50,258 nucleotides of DNA from Terrimonas ginsenosidimutans (GTDB taxonomy: Bacteria; Bacteroidota; Bacteroidia; Chitinophagales; Chitinophagaceae). The stretch is from contig NZ_JAKLTR010000029.1 in the NCBI RefSeq assembly GCF_022012415.1, forward strand, positions 1-50,258. Reading direction: 5' to 3'. This document shows, piece by piece, positions 37,152-45,637 of this stretch. The notes below the pieces were generated by a model that did not search any database, was not told the DNA's origin, and worked only from the letters and a program-made list of their open reading frames with translations. Both the position numbers and the translations under genes were made by a program. Position 1 is the first letter of the stretch, and each line of letters starts with the position of its first letter.

Positions 37152-37467
37152 TGTCCCGGTTTAAGGCCGGGGATGTTTTAAAGAACTGCTGCAAAGATAG
37201 TGTCCCGGACGGGAGATTTCCAATTTTTCAGGCTTACTATTTTTTGAGAGTTCGCCAATTCCTTAAATATCAGTTATGTTGTACAATATGCTTGGCGATG
37301 GTGGTTACCGGTTTTCAACACATAAAACTGATGAATTCCTCTTCCAAAGGATAAAAAATAAGGGCCGGAACTGAGGGAAAAACATGGACTGTAAAAGGCC
37401 CTGATGGTAATGTAATTGGCAATTTTATGGCGGGTCAAATACATTAAACCATTTTAAAACAGTCGCT
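37152..37467. other. Divergent spacer between the met operon and the DUF1016 gene
   Basis: The left part contains the met operon promoter (37192-37223) and a short hairpin (CCCGG with CCGGG, near 37155-37171). The remaining ~240 bp shows no clear promoter for the DUF1016 gene and no recognisable RNA. Confidence 0.5.
37192..37223 (-). promoter_or_regulatory. Bacteroidota housekeeping promoter of the met operon
   Basis: On the minus strand TTG (37223-37221), a 21 nt spacer and TATCTTTG (37199-37192) match the TTG-N19-21-TAnnTTTG consensus of Bacteroidota. Transcription would begin near 37186, some 37 nt before the riboswitch. Confidence 0.8.
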
Positions 37468-38478
37468 ATGTCAACTCAATTGGAACCGTCATTTATTGAA
37501 GAAATTAAAAGTCTTATTCTCCAAAGCCGTGAGAATGCTGTACGCACGGTAGATCATCTCAGAGTGATCCTTTACTGGAATATTGGTAAGAGAATTTTCG
37601 AAGAAGAGCAGGGAGGGAAAGATCGCGCAGATTATGGAAACTATATAATCAAATCTCTTGCAGTTACGCTGCAGCCCGAGTTTGGAACTGGATTCTCCAT
37701 CCGTCAACTGGAAAGATACCGTCAGTTTTATCGGGCTTTTCCAATTGCGTCCGCACTGCGGACGCAATTCAGCTGGACCCATTATAAACTGCTATTATCG
37801 CTTGACAGTCAAGATAAAATATATTATTACCAACGGGAAGCGGCGCGAAATAACTGGACTGCCAGGCAATTGGAAAGACAGATTAACAGTCATTTATATG
37901 AACGACTGTTAGCAAGCAGCGACAAACAAAGCGTACTTGCAGCAGCAAGCCAGGAAAACGTCAATCTTACACCTTCCGATATCATTAAAGATCCGATGGT
38001 ATTAGAATTTTTGGGACTAAAACAAGACGCTAATTATTACGAAAAAGACCTGGAATCGGGATTGATCACCCATCTTCAGGAGTTTCTGCTTGAACTTGGA
38101 AATGGATTTTCGTTTGTGGCGAGGCAAAAACGTATTCACCTTGACGGAGATGACTTCTTTATTGACCTTGTTTTCTACAATCGTTTACTCCAGTGTTTTG
38201 TACTTATTGAACTACTTCGAAGCAAAGTAACTCACCAGGATTTGGGACAGCTTCAAATGTATGTCAACTATTATGACCGGTTTGAAAAGCAGTCTTTTGA
38301 GAATCCTACTGTTGGAATACTATTGTGTGCAAGTAAGAACGAGGCTATGGTTAAGGTCACGTTGCCGGAGAACTCATCCATTATAGCAAGTAAATACAAA
38401 CTATACATGCCATCGGAAACGCAATTACTGGAGCAGTTGAGGTCCGGGCTGGACGCGGCTAATAAGGAGGAGAATTAA
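37468..38478 (+). CDS. DUF1016/YhcG family PDDEXK nuclease-like protein
   Basis: The 336-residue protein has the DUF1016 N-terminal domain (residues ~10-160, with RTVDHLRVILYWNIGKRI and SWTHYKLLLSL) and the C-terminal PDDEXK-fold domain (~170-325). Family members are predicted DNA nucleases of mobile or defence-associated character. Asp233 (FIDLVFYN) and Glu248 (LIELL) are present, but the lysine usually found two positions after the acidic residue is Leu250; Arg251 and Lys253 are nearby. It is alone, with no restriction-modification partner next to it, and lies between two housekeeping blocks, so transfer is possible. Confidence 0.9.
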   Translation: MSTQLEPSFIEEIKSLILQSRENAVRTVDHLRVILYWNIGKRIFEEEQGGKDRADYGNYIIKSLAVTLQPEFGTGFSIRQLERYRQFYRAFPIASALRTQFSWTHYKLLLSLDSQDKIYYYQREAARNNWTARQLERQINSHLYERLLASSDKQSVLAAASQENVNLTPSDIIKDPMVLEFLGLKQDANYYEKDLESGLITHLQEFLLELGNGFSFVARQKRIHLDGDDFFIDLVFYNRLLQCFVLIELLRSKVTHQDLGQLQMYVNYYDRFEKQSFENPTVGILLCASKNEAMVKVTLPENSSIIASKYKLYMPSETQLLEQLRSGLDAANKEEN

Positions 38479-38505
38479 ATTTATAAGATCATATTTACTC
38501 AAAAT

Positions 38506-38538
38506 AAAAGCGGGCCGTTTTACAACAGCCCGCTTTTT
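38506..38538. terminator. Bidirectional terminator between DUF1016 and secreted protein genes
   Basis: AAAAGCGGGC (38506-38515) pairs with GCCCGCTTTT (38528-38537) around a 12 nt loop, with A/T runs on both sides. The flanking genes are convergent. Confidence 0.9.
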
Positions 38539-38571
38539 ATGGGTACAAAATGAGTACGTTGATCTGATATC

Positions 38572-39285
38572 TTAGTGCTGCTCAGTAGTAGTTGTTGTTG
38601 AAGTCGCTGCAGTCTGATCAATTATCTTAGATCCGGAATATCTTACAGGTACAATTTTGGCAACTTTTGGAGTCGCTTTTTTAGCCGCTGTTTTTTTCTT
38701 CGCCACTTTCGCTTTTGCTGCTTCTTCCTGAGCTACTGCATCAGCTTCTTGCTGCGCGGCAGTTGCGTCAAATGCTACAGAAGGATTTTCTGTGTTGTAA
38801 GTGCAACCTATGCATACGTTCAATGTATTTGCATCTCTATCGAAAACCAATACACCTTCAGCTATGCTTTTAGCGTCTTTAGCTTCTGGATCATCACCAA
38901 GTTTCTGCGCAGGAATTTTATATACTGCTGGTGATTTTCTCAGGTTTGCTTTAATACGTCCCTGAGGAAGACCTTCAATCCAAACAGTTCCTTTGTTAGA
39001 AGGATCCATTGACACGCTTACTGTAGATGCGTTGCCGTCTTTATCGGTGATATTATACTGACCGAGTACAGGGAAGATCTTTTCCTGAGTCAGTGCCTCT
39101 GGCATTGGCTGAAGTTTATACGTGTCAGCACTCCAGTTATTGTATTTGTCTTTGCTTACAGTTTCTGTTGATGTTGTTGTAACTGTTTGTTGTTGTGCAA
39201 CAGTATCTGTAGTGGTAGTTTGTGCGTTTACGGAAGCAGTCAGCAGAGTAAATGCTGCACCTGCTAGCATTGCGGTTTTTTTCAT
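38572..39285 (-). CDS. Secreted protein of unknown function
   Basis: The 237-residue protein starts with a Sec signal peptide (cleaved after SVNAQ) and a Thr/Gln-rich linker. The middle part (about residues 45-170) contains a compact region with GTVWIEGLPQGRIKANLRKS and a close cysteine pair CIGC. The C-terminal third is a low-complexity Ala/Lys helix (KVAKKKTAAKKATPKVAK), then a Thr-rich tail. I do not recognise a family. The basic tail could bind nucleic acid or acidic polymers, but this is only suggestive. Confidence 0.75.
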   Translation of the reverse strand: MKKTAMLAGAAFTLLTASVNAQTTTTDTVAQQQTVTTTSTETVSKDKYNNWSADTYKLQPMPEALTQEKIFPVLGQYNITDKDGNASTVSVSMDPSNKGTVWIEGLPQGRIKANLRKSPAVYKIPAQKLGDDPEAKDAKSIAEGVLVFDRDANTLNVCIGCTYNTENPSVAFDATAAQQEADAVAQEEAAKAKVAKKKTAAKKATPKVAKIVPVRYSGSKIIDQTAATSTTTTTEQH

Positions 39286-39602
39286 AAAGTGTCTATTTTA
39301 AAAGTTTGTTTGCTTGTTTCACGCCATTACTTTAAAATTTGTGCCAGAAACTGCTTTTCGGGTGAAATGATTCCGAATTTTTTCTAAATTGAATATAATT
39401 AATTGATAAACAGTACTTTATAAAACGCCTTTTTCAGAGTCCCTTCTCAGTGATCAATAAGATTTCCTTCGGATCGTCTTGAATTCACGGAATGAGCGGC
39501 CGGAACTGCAGCTGGTATACTATACCTAAAACTTACTGACGGTTTGTTTGTTTTATCTTCGTTCCCTTCCACATAAAAACAATTTTTAAACTAGTTTATT
39601 GC
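39286..39602. other. Divergent spacer before uvrA
   Basis: This 317 bp AT-rich space holds the promoters of uvrA and the secreted-protein gene. I find no full TTG/TAnnTTTG promoter, no SOS-like palindrome I can name, and no repeat. Confidence 0.4.
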
Positions 39603-42479
39603 ATGGCGAAGCAGATCGAAGGAGAAGATCAGATTGAGGTTTTTGGAGCGCGGGTGCATAACCTGAAGAATATAGATATTTCCATTCCCAAAAATCAACT
39701 CGTAGTTATTACAGGTATCAGCGGCAGTGGTAAATCATCGCTTGCATTTGATACTATTTATTCCGAAGGACAGCGGCGCTATATGGAGACATTCGGTGCC
39801 TATGCCCGTCAGTTCATCGGAGATATGGAGCGGCCTGATGTTGATAAGATCACCGGCCTCTCTCCGGTTATTTCCATTGAGCAAAAAACAACCAATAAAA
39901 ATCCCCGTTCAACTGTTGGAACTATTACAGAAGTGTATGACTTCTTTCGTTTGCTATTTGCGAGGGTGGGCAAAGCTTATTCCTACAACACTGGCAAGGA
40001 GATGGTGAAATGGAGCGAAGAGGAGATCGTTGACAACATCTATCGTCGTTTCGAAGATCGCAATATCAGTTTGCTTGCACCACTTGTTCGTGGACGGAAA
40101 GGACATTACCGTGAGCTCTTCGAAGACATCCGTAAGAAAGGATTTTTAAAAGTACGCGTGGATGGTGAGGTGCTTGACCTTGTTCCAAAAATGCAGGTAG
40201 ATCGTTATAAGATCCACGATATCGAGCTGGTGGTTGATCGCATGCAGGTCACAGACGAGTTCCGTGCACGCCTTAGTCAAAGCGTGCAGCAAACATTGCG
40301 TTTGGGAAAAGATCTGATGTTCCTTCTTGTCGCCTCAGGGAAACCTGCTGACGCAAAAAAGAAAACAAAAACGGCAGAAGCTTCTGATCTGCTCGTTCAA
40401 TATTCAAAGATGCTGATGTGTGAAGACACTGGCATCAGTTACGAAGAGCCTTCTCCCAATGCATTCTCCTTTAACTCGCCTTATGGGGCCTGCCCTGTTT
40501 GCCGTGGTCTGGGAACAACTTTTCATGTAAACCTTGAAGCGGTTGTTCCCGATAAAGAGATCAGCATCAGCGATGGCGGTATTGCTCCGCTGGGTGAAGA
40601 ACGTGAAGCGCATGTCTTTCGGCAGGCGCAGGAGGTTGCGAAGAAAAATAAGATCTCGCTTACAAAGCCGATCAAAGATATTCCTGCGAAATCTCTCAAC
40701 CTGCTGCTGTACGGAAATGAGGAAGGTGTGGAGGAAGAGATCGATTATGATAACATGAACTTTGACCCTCAAGGACCTTATGAAGGAATAGTGAACATGC
40801 TGAAACGCTGGTTCAATAACGGGCACAGCGAAGGCTTGCGTGAGTGGGCTGAAGGGTATATGCAGCTGCAGCCATGTGACAGTTGTGGAGGAGCGCGGTT
40901 AAAAAAAGAAAGTCTCTGGTTCAAAGTTGATGACCGGAATATTTCCGAGCTGAGTGAAATGAACCTCGATAATCTTGCGGCGTGGCTGGATGGTATAGAA
41001 TTGAGGATCGATAATAAACAGAAAGCCATCGCAAAGGATGTACTGAAAGAAATACGCGAACGGCTGAAATTCCTGCTGGACGTTGGTTTGACATATCTGA
41101 CATTGAACCGCTCTTCTAAAACGCTGAGCGGCGGTGAATCGCAGCGGATCAGGCTCGCAACACAGATCGGATCACAACTACAGGGGATCACGTATATCCT
41201 GGATGAGCCATCGATCGGATTGCATCAGCGGGATAACCATCGTTTGATAGAAGCATTAAAAAATCTCCGCGATATCGGTAACAGTGTTCTTGTCGTTGAA
41301 CATGATAAAGACATTATGCTCGCGGCCGATCACCTTATAGATATCGGACCTAAAGCAGGCTACCACGGGGGTAAGATAGTTGCCCAGGGAAAGCCTAAAG
41401 ACCTGCTGAAACTGGATACACTAACTTCCGGATACCTCAATGGAAAAAATAGTATTCCCGTCCCGGAAGTGAGACGAAAGGGTAGCGGTAAATTTCTTGA
41501 ACTGAAAGGTGCGAAAGGAAATAATCTTCGCGGTGTTGATGTAAAATTTCCTTTGGGTAAATTCATCGTTGTTACAGGGGTTAGTGGCAGCGGTAAGTCG
41601 ACACTGATCAATGAAACTCTGTACCCGATCTTATCACATCATGCGTATGGTTCAAAAATGTCTCCCCTTGAATATAAATCATTGAAAGGGCTGGAGCATA
41701 TTGATAAGGTGATCGAGATCGACCAGTCTCCGATCGGCCGTACGCCCAGAAGTAACCCTGCAACCTATTGTGGATTCTTTACAGAGATAAGAACGCTGTT
41801 TGCTTCCGTGCCCGAAGCGAAGATCCGTGGATATAATGCGGGACGTTTTTCATTCAACGTGAAGAGCGGTCGCTGCGAAGTGTGTGAGGGTGGTGGCATG
41901 CGGGTGATCGAAATGAATTTCCTTCCTGATGTGTATGTGCATTGCGAGAAGTGCAATGGCAAGCGTTATAACCGTGAGACGTTAGAGATCAGGTACAAGG
42001 GTAAGTCGATCGCAGACGTGCTTGAAATGACTGTAGAAGAAGCGGTAGAGTTCTTCCAGCCGGTTCCATTCATCTATCGGAAGATCAAAGTACTGGAAGA
42101 AGTGGGTTTGGGATATATCACGCTTGGTCAATCGGCCGTAACCTTAAGCGGCGGAGAAGCGCAGCGTGTCAAGCTATCTACGGAATTAGGAAAACGTGAT
42201 ACCGGTAAAACATTTTATATCCTGGATGAACCGACAACAGGTCTTCATTTCGAAGATATCCGTCATCTGCTCGATGTATTGAATAAACTCGTGGAGAGAG
42301 GTAATACGGTGCTCGTCATCGAGCATAATATGGACGTGATCAAAGTGGCCGATCATCTGATCGACCTCGGCCCTGAAGGTGGAGATGGGGGAGGAAAGAT
42401 CCTTTTTGAAGGAACGCCCGAGGAAATGATCAAAAACAAGGAAAGCTTCACTGCGAAGTTTCTGAAGATGGAGCTTTAA
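39603..42479 (+). CDS. uvrA: Excinuclease ABC subunit A
   Basis: The 958-residue protein recognises bulky DNA damage in nucleotide excision repair. It has two ABC ATPase modules with Walker A GISGSGKSS (near residue 39) and GVSGSGKST (near 659), signatures LSGGESQR and LSGGEAQR, and Walker B/D-loop segments YILDEPSIGLHQ and YILDEPTTGLHF. Zinc-binding cysteines are in CPVCRGLG, CDSCGGARL, CEVCEGGG and CEKCNGKR. Length and order are typical. It acts with UvrB and UvrC in the cytoplasm. Confidence 0.98.
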   Translation: MAKQIEGEDQIEVFGARVHNLKNIDISIPKNQLVVITGISGSGKSSLAFDTIYSEGQRRYMETFGAYARQFIGDMERPDVDKITGLSPVISIEQKTTNKNPRSTVGTITEVYDFFRLLFARVGKAYSYNTGKEMVKWSEEEIVDNIYRRFEDRNISLLAPLVRGRKGHYRELFEDIRKKGFLKVRVDGEVLDLVPKMQVDRYKIHDIELVVDRMQVTDEFRARLSQSVQQTLRLGKDLMFLLVASGKPADAKKKTKTAEASDLLVQYSKMLMCEDTGISYEEPSPNAFSFNSPYGACPVCRGLGTTFHVNLEAVVPDKEISISDGGIAPLGEEREAHVFRQAQEVAKKNKISLTKPIKDIPAKSLNLLLYGNEEGVEEEIDYDNMNFDPQGPYEGIVNMLKRWFNNGHSEGLREWAEGYMQLQPCDSCGGARLKKESLWFKVDDRNISELSEMNLDNLAAWLDGIELRIDNKQKAIAKDVLKEIRERLKFLLDVGLTYLTLNRSSKTLSGGESQRIRLATQIGSQLQGITYILDEPSIGLHQRDNHRLIEALKNLRDIGNSVLVVEHDKDIMLAADHLIDIGPKAGYHGGKIVAQGKPKDLLKLDTLTSGYLNGKNSIPVPEVRRKGSGKFLELKGAKGNNLRGVDVKFPLGKFIVVTGVSGSGKSTLINETLYPILSHHAYGSKMSPLEYKSLKGLEHIDKVIEIDQSPIGRTPRSNPATYCGFFTEIRTLFASVPEAKIRGYNAGRFSFNVKSGRCEVCEGGGMRVIEMNFLPDVYVHCEKCNGKRYNRETLEIRYKGKSIADVLEMTVEEAVEFFQPVPFIYRKIKVLEEVGLGYITLGQSAVTLSGGEAQRVKLSTELGKRDTGKTFYILDEPTTGLHFEDIRHLLDVLNKLVERGNTVLVIEHNMDVIKVADHLIDLGPEGGDGGGKILFEGTPEEMIKNKESFTAKFLKMEL

Positions 42480-42497
42480 ACAGTATCGAAAGAAATC

Positions 42498-42532
42498 AAA
42501 AGGCCGCAAAGAATTGCTCTTTGCGGCCTTTT
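42498..42532. terminator. Terminator after uvrA
   Basis: AAAAGGCCGCAAAGA (42498-42512) pairs with TCTTTGCGGCCTTTT (42518-42532) around a 5 nt loop, with a T-run after it. It serves uvrA and can serve the convergent membrane-protein gene. Confidence 0.93.
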
Positions 42533-42549
42533 TAATGCATTTAGCAGTG

Positions 42550-42966
42550 TTATGGTTTCTTTTTAATGTCAGGCAGGTTTATTTTACCGAGTACCCACAC
42601 GAGCCCTAAAGCGCCTGCAATAAGGGTGAGATAAAGACCAAACCCTGCGCTGCCTATGCTCAGGCCCTCGGCTGTCATCCTTAAAAAGAAGATCAATGCG
42701 CCCAAAGCGATTGCGGCAAAAGATCCAAGCGCCACTTTCTTGAACGTCTCATCGAAAGGGAGTGTTTTATCACCAAGAAGACTTGCTGCTGCTACGCCGG
42801 CAACGCCGAAGAAAGACAGGATACCCCAGCTTCTGAATCCGTTTACGCTGATCCCCCCAAAGATCCCCATGCTCATAGAGAACCATGGCAGAAAAATGGC
42901 GATCAGCGCGACGCCTGCGATAATAAGGCAATAAAGTTTCTGTTTGTGAAAGTTCAGTTGGTCCAT
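42550..42966 (-). CDS. Small polytopic membrane protein, unknown function
   Basis: The product is about 138 residues with four predicted membrane helices (LIIAGVALIAIFLPWF, LSFFGVAGVAAASLLG, VALGSFAAIALGALIFFL and LTLIAGALGLVWVLG). The start MDQLNFHKQK at 42966 is preferred over the ATG at 43056, since the additional 30 residues are basic and not part of a normal signal. No conserved catalytic motif is visible. The function is not known. Confidence 0.7.
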   Translation of the reverse strand: MDQLNFHKQKLYCLIIAGVALIAIFLPWFSMSMGIFGGISVNGFRSWGILSFFGVAGVAAASLLGDKTLPFDETFKKVALGSFAAIALGALIFFLRMTAEGLSIGSAGFGLYLTLIAGALGLVWVLGKINLPDIKKKP

Positions 42967-43529
42967 AACAAAACGGTTGATAGAGTTGAGCCTACTCATT
43001 TGGCTTTTCGGCATCCGCCCCCTGTTGGTTTGTATCCGCCATGCGGGAATTGGCATTCTAATATATGAAATAATTTTTACGCAATGTCCCCCCCTGTATG
43101 TGGTATTTAGGATCCGGTGGATGAATTGTTGATGTTACAGGATCGATGGTAGATGACCGATGTTTAATGGTCGGACGAGAGACATCTATTTGGGATCCGG
43201 GTGTAGCAGCCACGGTAGAGGCAGGGCAAAAAAAATCCAGTAAGAGGCAGAGGGTAATTAATAAAATTGTATACTATGAGAAATAGAGAATAGAGAGTAC
43301 CAATAGAGAACGGATTAGGTTTATTCAACCGGGTATCAGATTTCATTAAGCCCTCTGCTGCTTACTGGAGCAACAGTATGGAATACTGTATGGAAAAGAA
43401 CTTCTGTAACGGTCAGGCACTTCTGCAAAACCGCCCTTAATTATTTATTCGTAAACTTCTTGATCACTACTGAACGTTTAGCTTTCGCATTCGCGGCCAT
43501 TCGCGGCCATTTGTGAACATTCGCGTCTG
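42967..43529. other. Gene-poor spacer with degenerate repeats
   Basis: This 563 bp space has no credible gene. It contains a degenerate AATAGAGAA-like run (43281-43312) and an exact tandem duplication TCGCGGCCAT (43491-43510), next to CATTTGTGAACATTCGCG, which resembles one arm of a dispersed intergenic repeat with no visible opposite arm. Confidence 0.5.
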
Positions 43530-43931
43530 TTAGTGTATAGAGAAGTTACCTGTCGCCACTTCCTCATCACCGGAAAATACATGGTACACGTATTTCCCTT
43601 TCCGCAAACCGCGGATCTTTTTGTGATCACCATCTTTCATTTTGAAATGTTGGATCAGCGTGCTGTCCAGATCAAAAACAAAAAATTGAATTTCCTGCTC
43701 ATTGTCTTTTGCAACAACATGCATGGTTTTGCTGATGACGCCAGGATATATTCTGACAGCATCATTGTTCCTGGAGGTGCTTGTTTTTATTTTAGCTTTC
43801 GCTGCAGGATTTCTATCATCCCCGGTCTCAGCTGCTTTTTTGGGATCACCTGCTGCTTGAGAGTGATAAGGGTTGATCACTGAAAGGCAGCACAAAGCTG
43901 TAAGAGAAATCAGGGTAGATTTTATCTTCAT
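43530..43931 (-). CDS. Small secreted protein with T9SS-type C-terminal domain
   Basis: About 133 residues: a signal peptide (MKIKSTLISLTALCCLSV, cleaved near SQAAG), a short charged linker, and an 80-residue beta-sandwich-like region (VRIYPGVISKTMHVV, FFVFDLDSTLIQHF, RKGKYVYHVFSGDEEVATGN) like the Por-secretion C-terminal sorting domain. The odd point is the absence of any cargo domain. The start at 43931 is chosen because it begins directly with the signal peptide; the upstream ATG (43985) would overlap the preceding gene. It lies 35 bp after the beta-barrel gene. Confidence 0.7.
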   Translation of the reverse strand: MKIKSTLISLTALCCLSVINPYHSQAAGDPKKAAETGDDRNPAAKAKIKTSTSRNNDAVRIYPGVISKTMHVVAKDNEQEIQFFVFDLDSTLIQHFKMKDGDHKKIRGLRKGKYVYHVFSGDEEVATGNFSIH

Positions 43932-43966
43932 ATAGGGTACGGATTGATGACAATTTCTTTGTATTC

Positions 43967-44923
43967 TTAGTAGAATACCGGGCAACGCAGTTGGCGTCTC
44001 GCCGGATCAGGAGTTCCTCCAAAACGTATCCCGAAGCGGAATACAGTTGAAAAGAATGCATCTTTCTGGTTTGGATTACCTCTCTGAAGATTCTGCGGAT
44101 CGATCAATGTGCTGCCATTACCATAAGTTCCACGATAGTATAGTTGTTTTGCAACCGAAGCTTGTGAAGCTGTAAGGTATTTATCAAAATAAATAGGGTC
44201 AATATAGCTATCGCTGCTTACATCGTCGATGTAGTCAGTGAACAATTTCCGGTGAAGTAGTTCAAAGCCGATGTATGCTTTATCGCTCAGATAATATTTA
44301 GCACCAACTCCCATCGGGATCTCTCTTTGAACCAGTTTGTAAGGCTTACTGTCAGGGTATTCTTCCATTCCCTGTCCTTCCAGGCGAAGTGGTTGCAGCT
44401 CTACCCATTTTCCATTCAATTGTGTTTTTGGATTGTACTTCATGACACCGACACCAATTACACCATAAGGGCGCAGCTTGCCTTGCAGGCCATCCCATTG
44501 TTCAAAAAGAACCGTCGGATAAACCTCTGCAGCGATATACCCTTCAAGCACAGAAGTTCTAAAGCTCAGGTTTCTTTTCAACCTGTCTACTTCAGCTCCT
44601 CCTTTATCTGGTGCTTTTGCATCATCGCCTTCAAGAACGCCATGGTTCAATGATAAACGAAGTCCAAATAACTCAGACGGGTAAATACTTACGTATAAGC
44701 TTTTTGCAAGTTTGGTAAGAGGGAAGTCGACATCCTTTACAAATCTTCCGCCCTTTCCGGCAGAACCGCCAAGGTCGCCAAGGAAAAACATCGGACCAAC
44801 GCCGAAAGCAAATTCACCATTGCCAATGGTTCCGCCAACTGATTGTGCGTTAGCGTGATTAGGTAGTACGCTGCCGGATACGGCCAACAGCGCAATGAAT
44901 GCGTGTAGAATTTTGTTTCTCAT
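43967..44923 (-). CDS. Outer-membrane beta-barrel protein (PorG/DUF6089-like)
   Basis: The 318-residue protein has a signal peptide (cleaved near HANAQ) and alternating amphipathic strands, with GNGEFAFGVGPMFFLGDLGG at the N-terminus, GLRLSLNHG, and FRFGIRFGG near the end. This resembles the DUF6089/PorG group, which in T9SS contacts the secretion ring, but the similarity is by eye. The C-terminal tail PARRQLRCPVFY extends beyond the last strand. It is followed by a T9SS-domain gene, which fits a surface complex. Confidence 0.7.
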   Translation of the reverse strand: MRNKILHAFIALLAVSGSVLPNHANAQSVGGTIGNGEFAFGVGPMFFLGDLGGSAGKGGRFVKDVDFPLTKLAKSLYVSIYPSELFGLRLSLNHGVLEGDDAKAPDKGGAEVDRLKRNLSFRTSVLEGYIAAEVYPTVLFEQWDGLQGKLRPYGVIGVGVMKYNPKTQLNGKWVELQPLRLEGQGMEEYPDSKPYKLVQREIPMGVGAKYYLSDKAYIGFELLHRKLFTDYIDDVSSDSYIDPIYFDKYLTASQASVAKQLYYRGTYGNGSTLIDPQNLQRGNPNQKDAFFSTVFRFGIRFGGTPDPARRQLRCPVFY

Positions 44924-45050
44924 AGATTCGAATTTCTTAGTACTCTATTGGATTTATCAAGGGCCAAAATAGATAAAGAAACAAGTATCTATGAAATGTT
45001 TTTGCGAGTTTTTTTTATTGTGATTATATAAAAGTTTTTCTACTTAGTGT

Positions 45051-45503
45051 TTATACGCTTGCACGGATCATTTCTATGTGTTCAATACCATCTTCATCAT
45101 ACACAGCACTGCTCTGCTCAAAGCCTAATGATTCATAAAATTTTTTAAGATATAATTGAGCACCAATCCTGATAGTAGATCTACCATATACCCGAAAGAG
45201 TTCTTTAATGCTTTCTTCCATTAAAATTCTTCCCAATCCTTCCCCTCTTGCTGATGGGGATGTGACAACGCGGCCAATTGATGGGGCATCCGGATACGAT
45301 ATTCCCTCTGGTACGATACGGGTATAAGCAACCAGCTTATCATCTTTTCTACCTAAGAGATGATAACAATAATGATCCTTGTCGTCCATATCCTGAAATA
45401 CACAATTCTGTTCTACTACGAATACTTCGGTTCGCAGGCGCAGCAATTCATAAAGTTCATGCAGGCTCAGTTCTTCGAATTTTTTTAAGGTCCAGCTGAT
45501 CAT
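45051..45503 (-). CDS. GNAT family acetyltransferase, ElaA-like
   Basis: The 150-residue protein matches the ElaA branch of GNAT: LRLRTEVFVVEQNCVFQDMD near residues 21-40, GRVVTSPSARGEGLGRILME (acetyl-CoA loop, near 77-96), and IGAQLYLKKFYESLGF near the C-terminus. The substrate is unknown. It lies after a hairpin that terminates the peptidase gene. Confidence 0.92.
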   Translation of the reverse strand: MISWTLKKFEELSLHELYELLRLRTEVFVVEQNCVFQDMDDKDHYCYHLLGRKDDKLVAYTRIVPEGISYPDAPSIGRVVTSPSARGEGLGRILMEESIKELFRVYGRSTIRIGAQLYLKKFYESLGFEQSSAVYDEDGIEHIEMIRASV

Positions 45504-45573
45504 CGTCTATATGTATAATATTATAAGTCTCCTGAAAGCGGATGTAAAGAAAGGTAATTGGTTTCATGTAGCG

Positions 45574-45621
45574 AATAGTTACCGGTGTTTAATAATGTAG
45601 ATTTTAACACCGGTAACTATT
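45574..45621 (-). terminator. Perfect 16 bp hairpin after the M28 peptidase gene
   Basis: AATAGTTACCGGTGTT (45574-45589) pairs exactly with AACACCGGTAACTATT (45606-45621) around a 16 nt loop. It lies 16 bp after the peptidase stop and ahead of the acetyltransferase gene, so it probably separates the two transcripts. Confidence 0.8.
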
Positions 45622-45637
45622 ACCGTATACGGGCATA

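Noticed and set aside
37142-37354. 70-codon plus-strand ORF
   Set aside because: It begins antisense to the SAM-I riboswitch and covers the met operon promoter; no protein features are seen.
43932-43985. N-terminal extension of the T9SS-domain protein
   Set aside because: It would place 18 residues before a good signal peptide and overlap the preceding gene.
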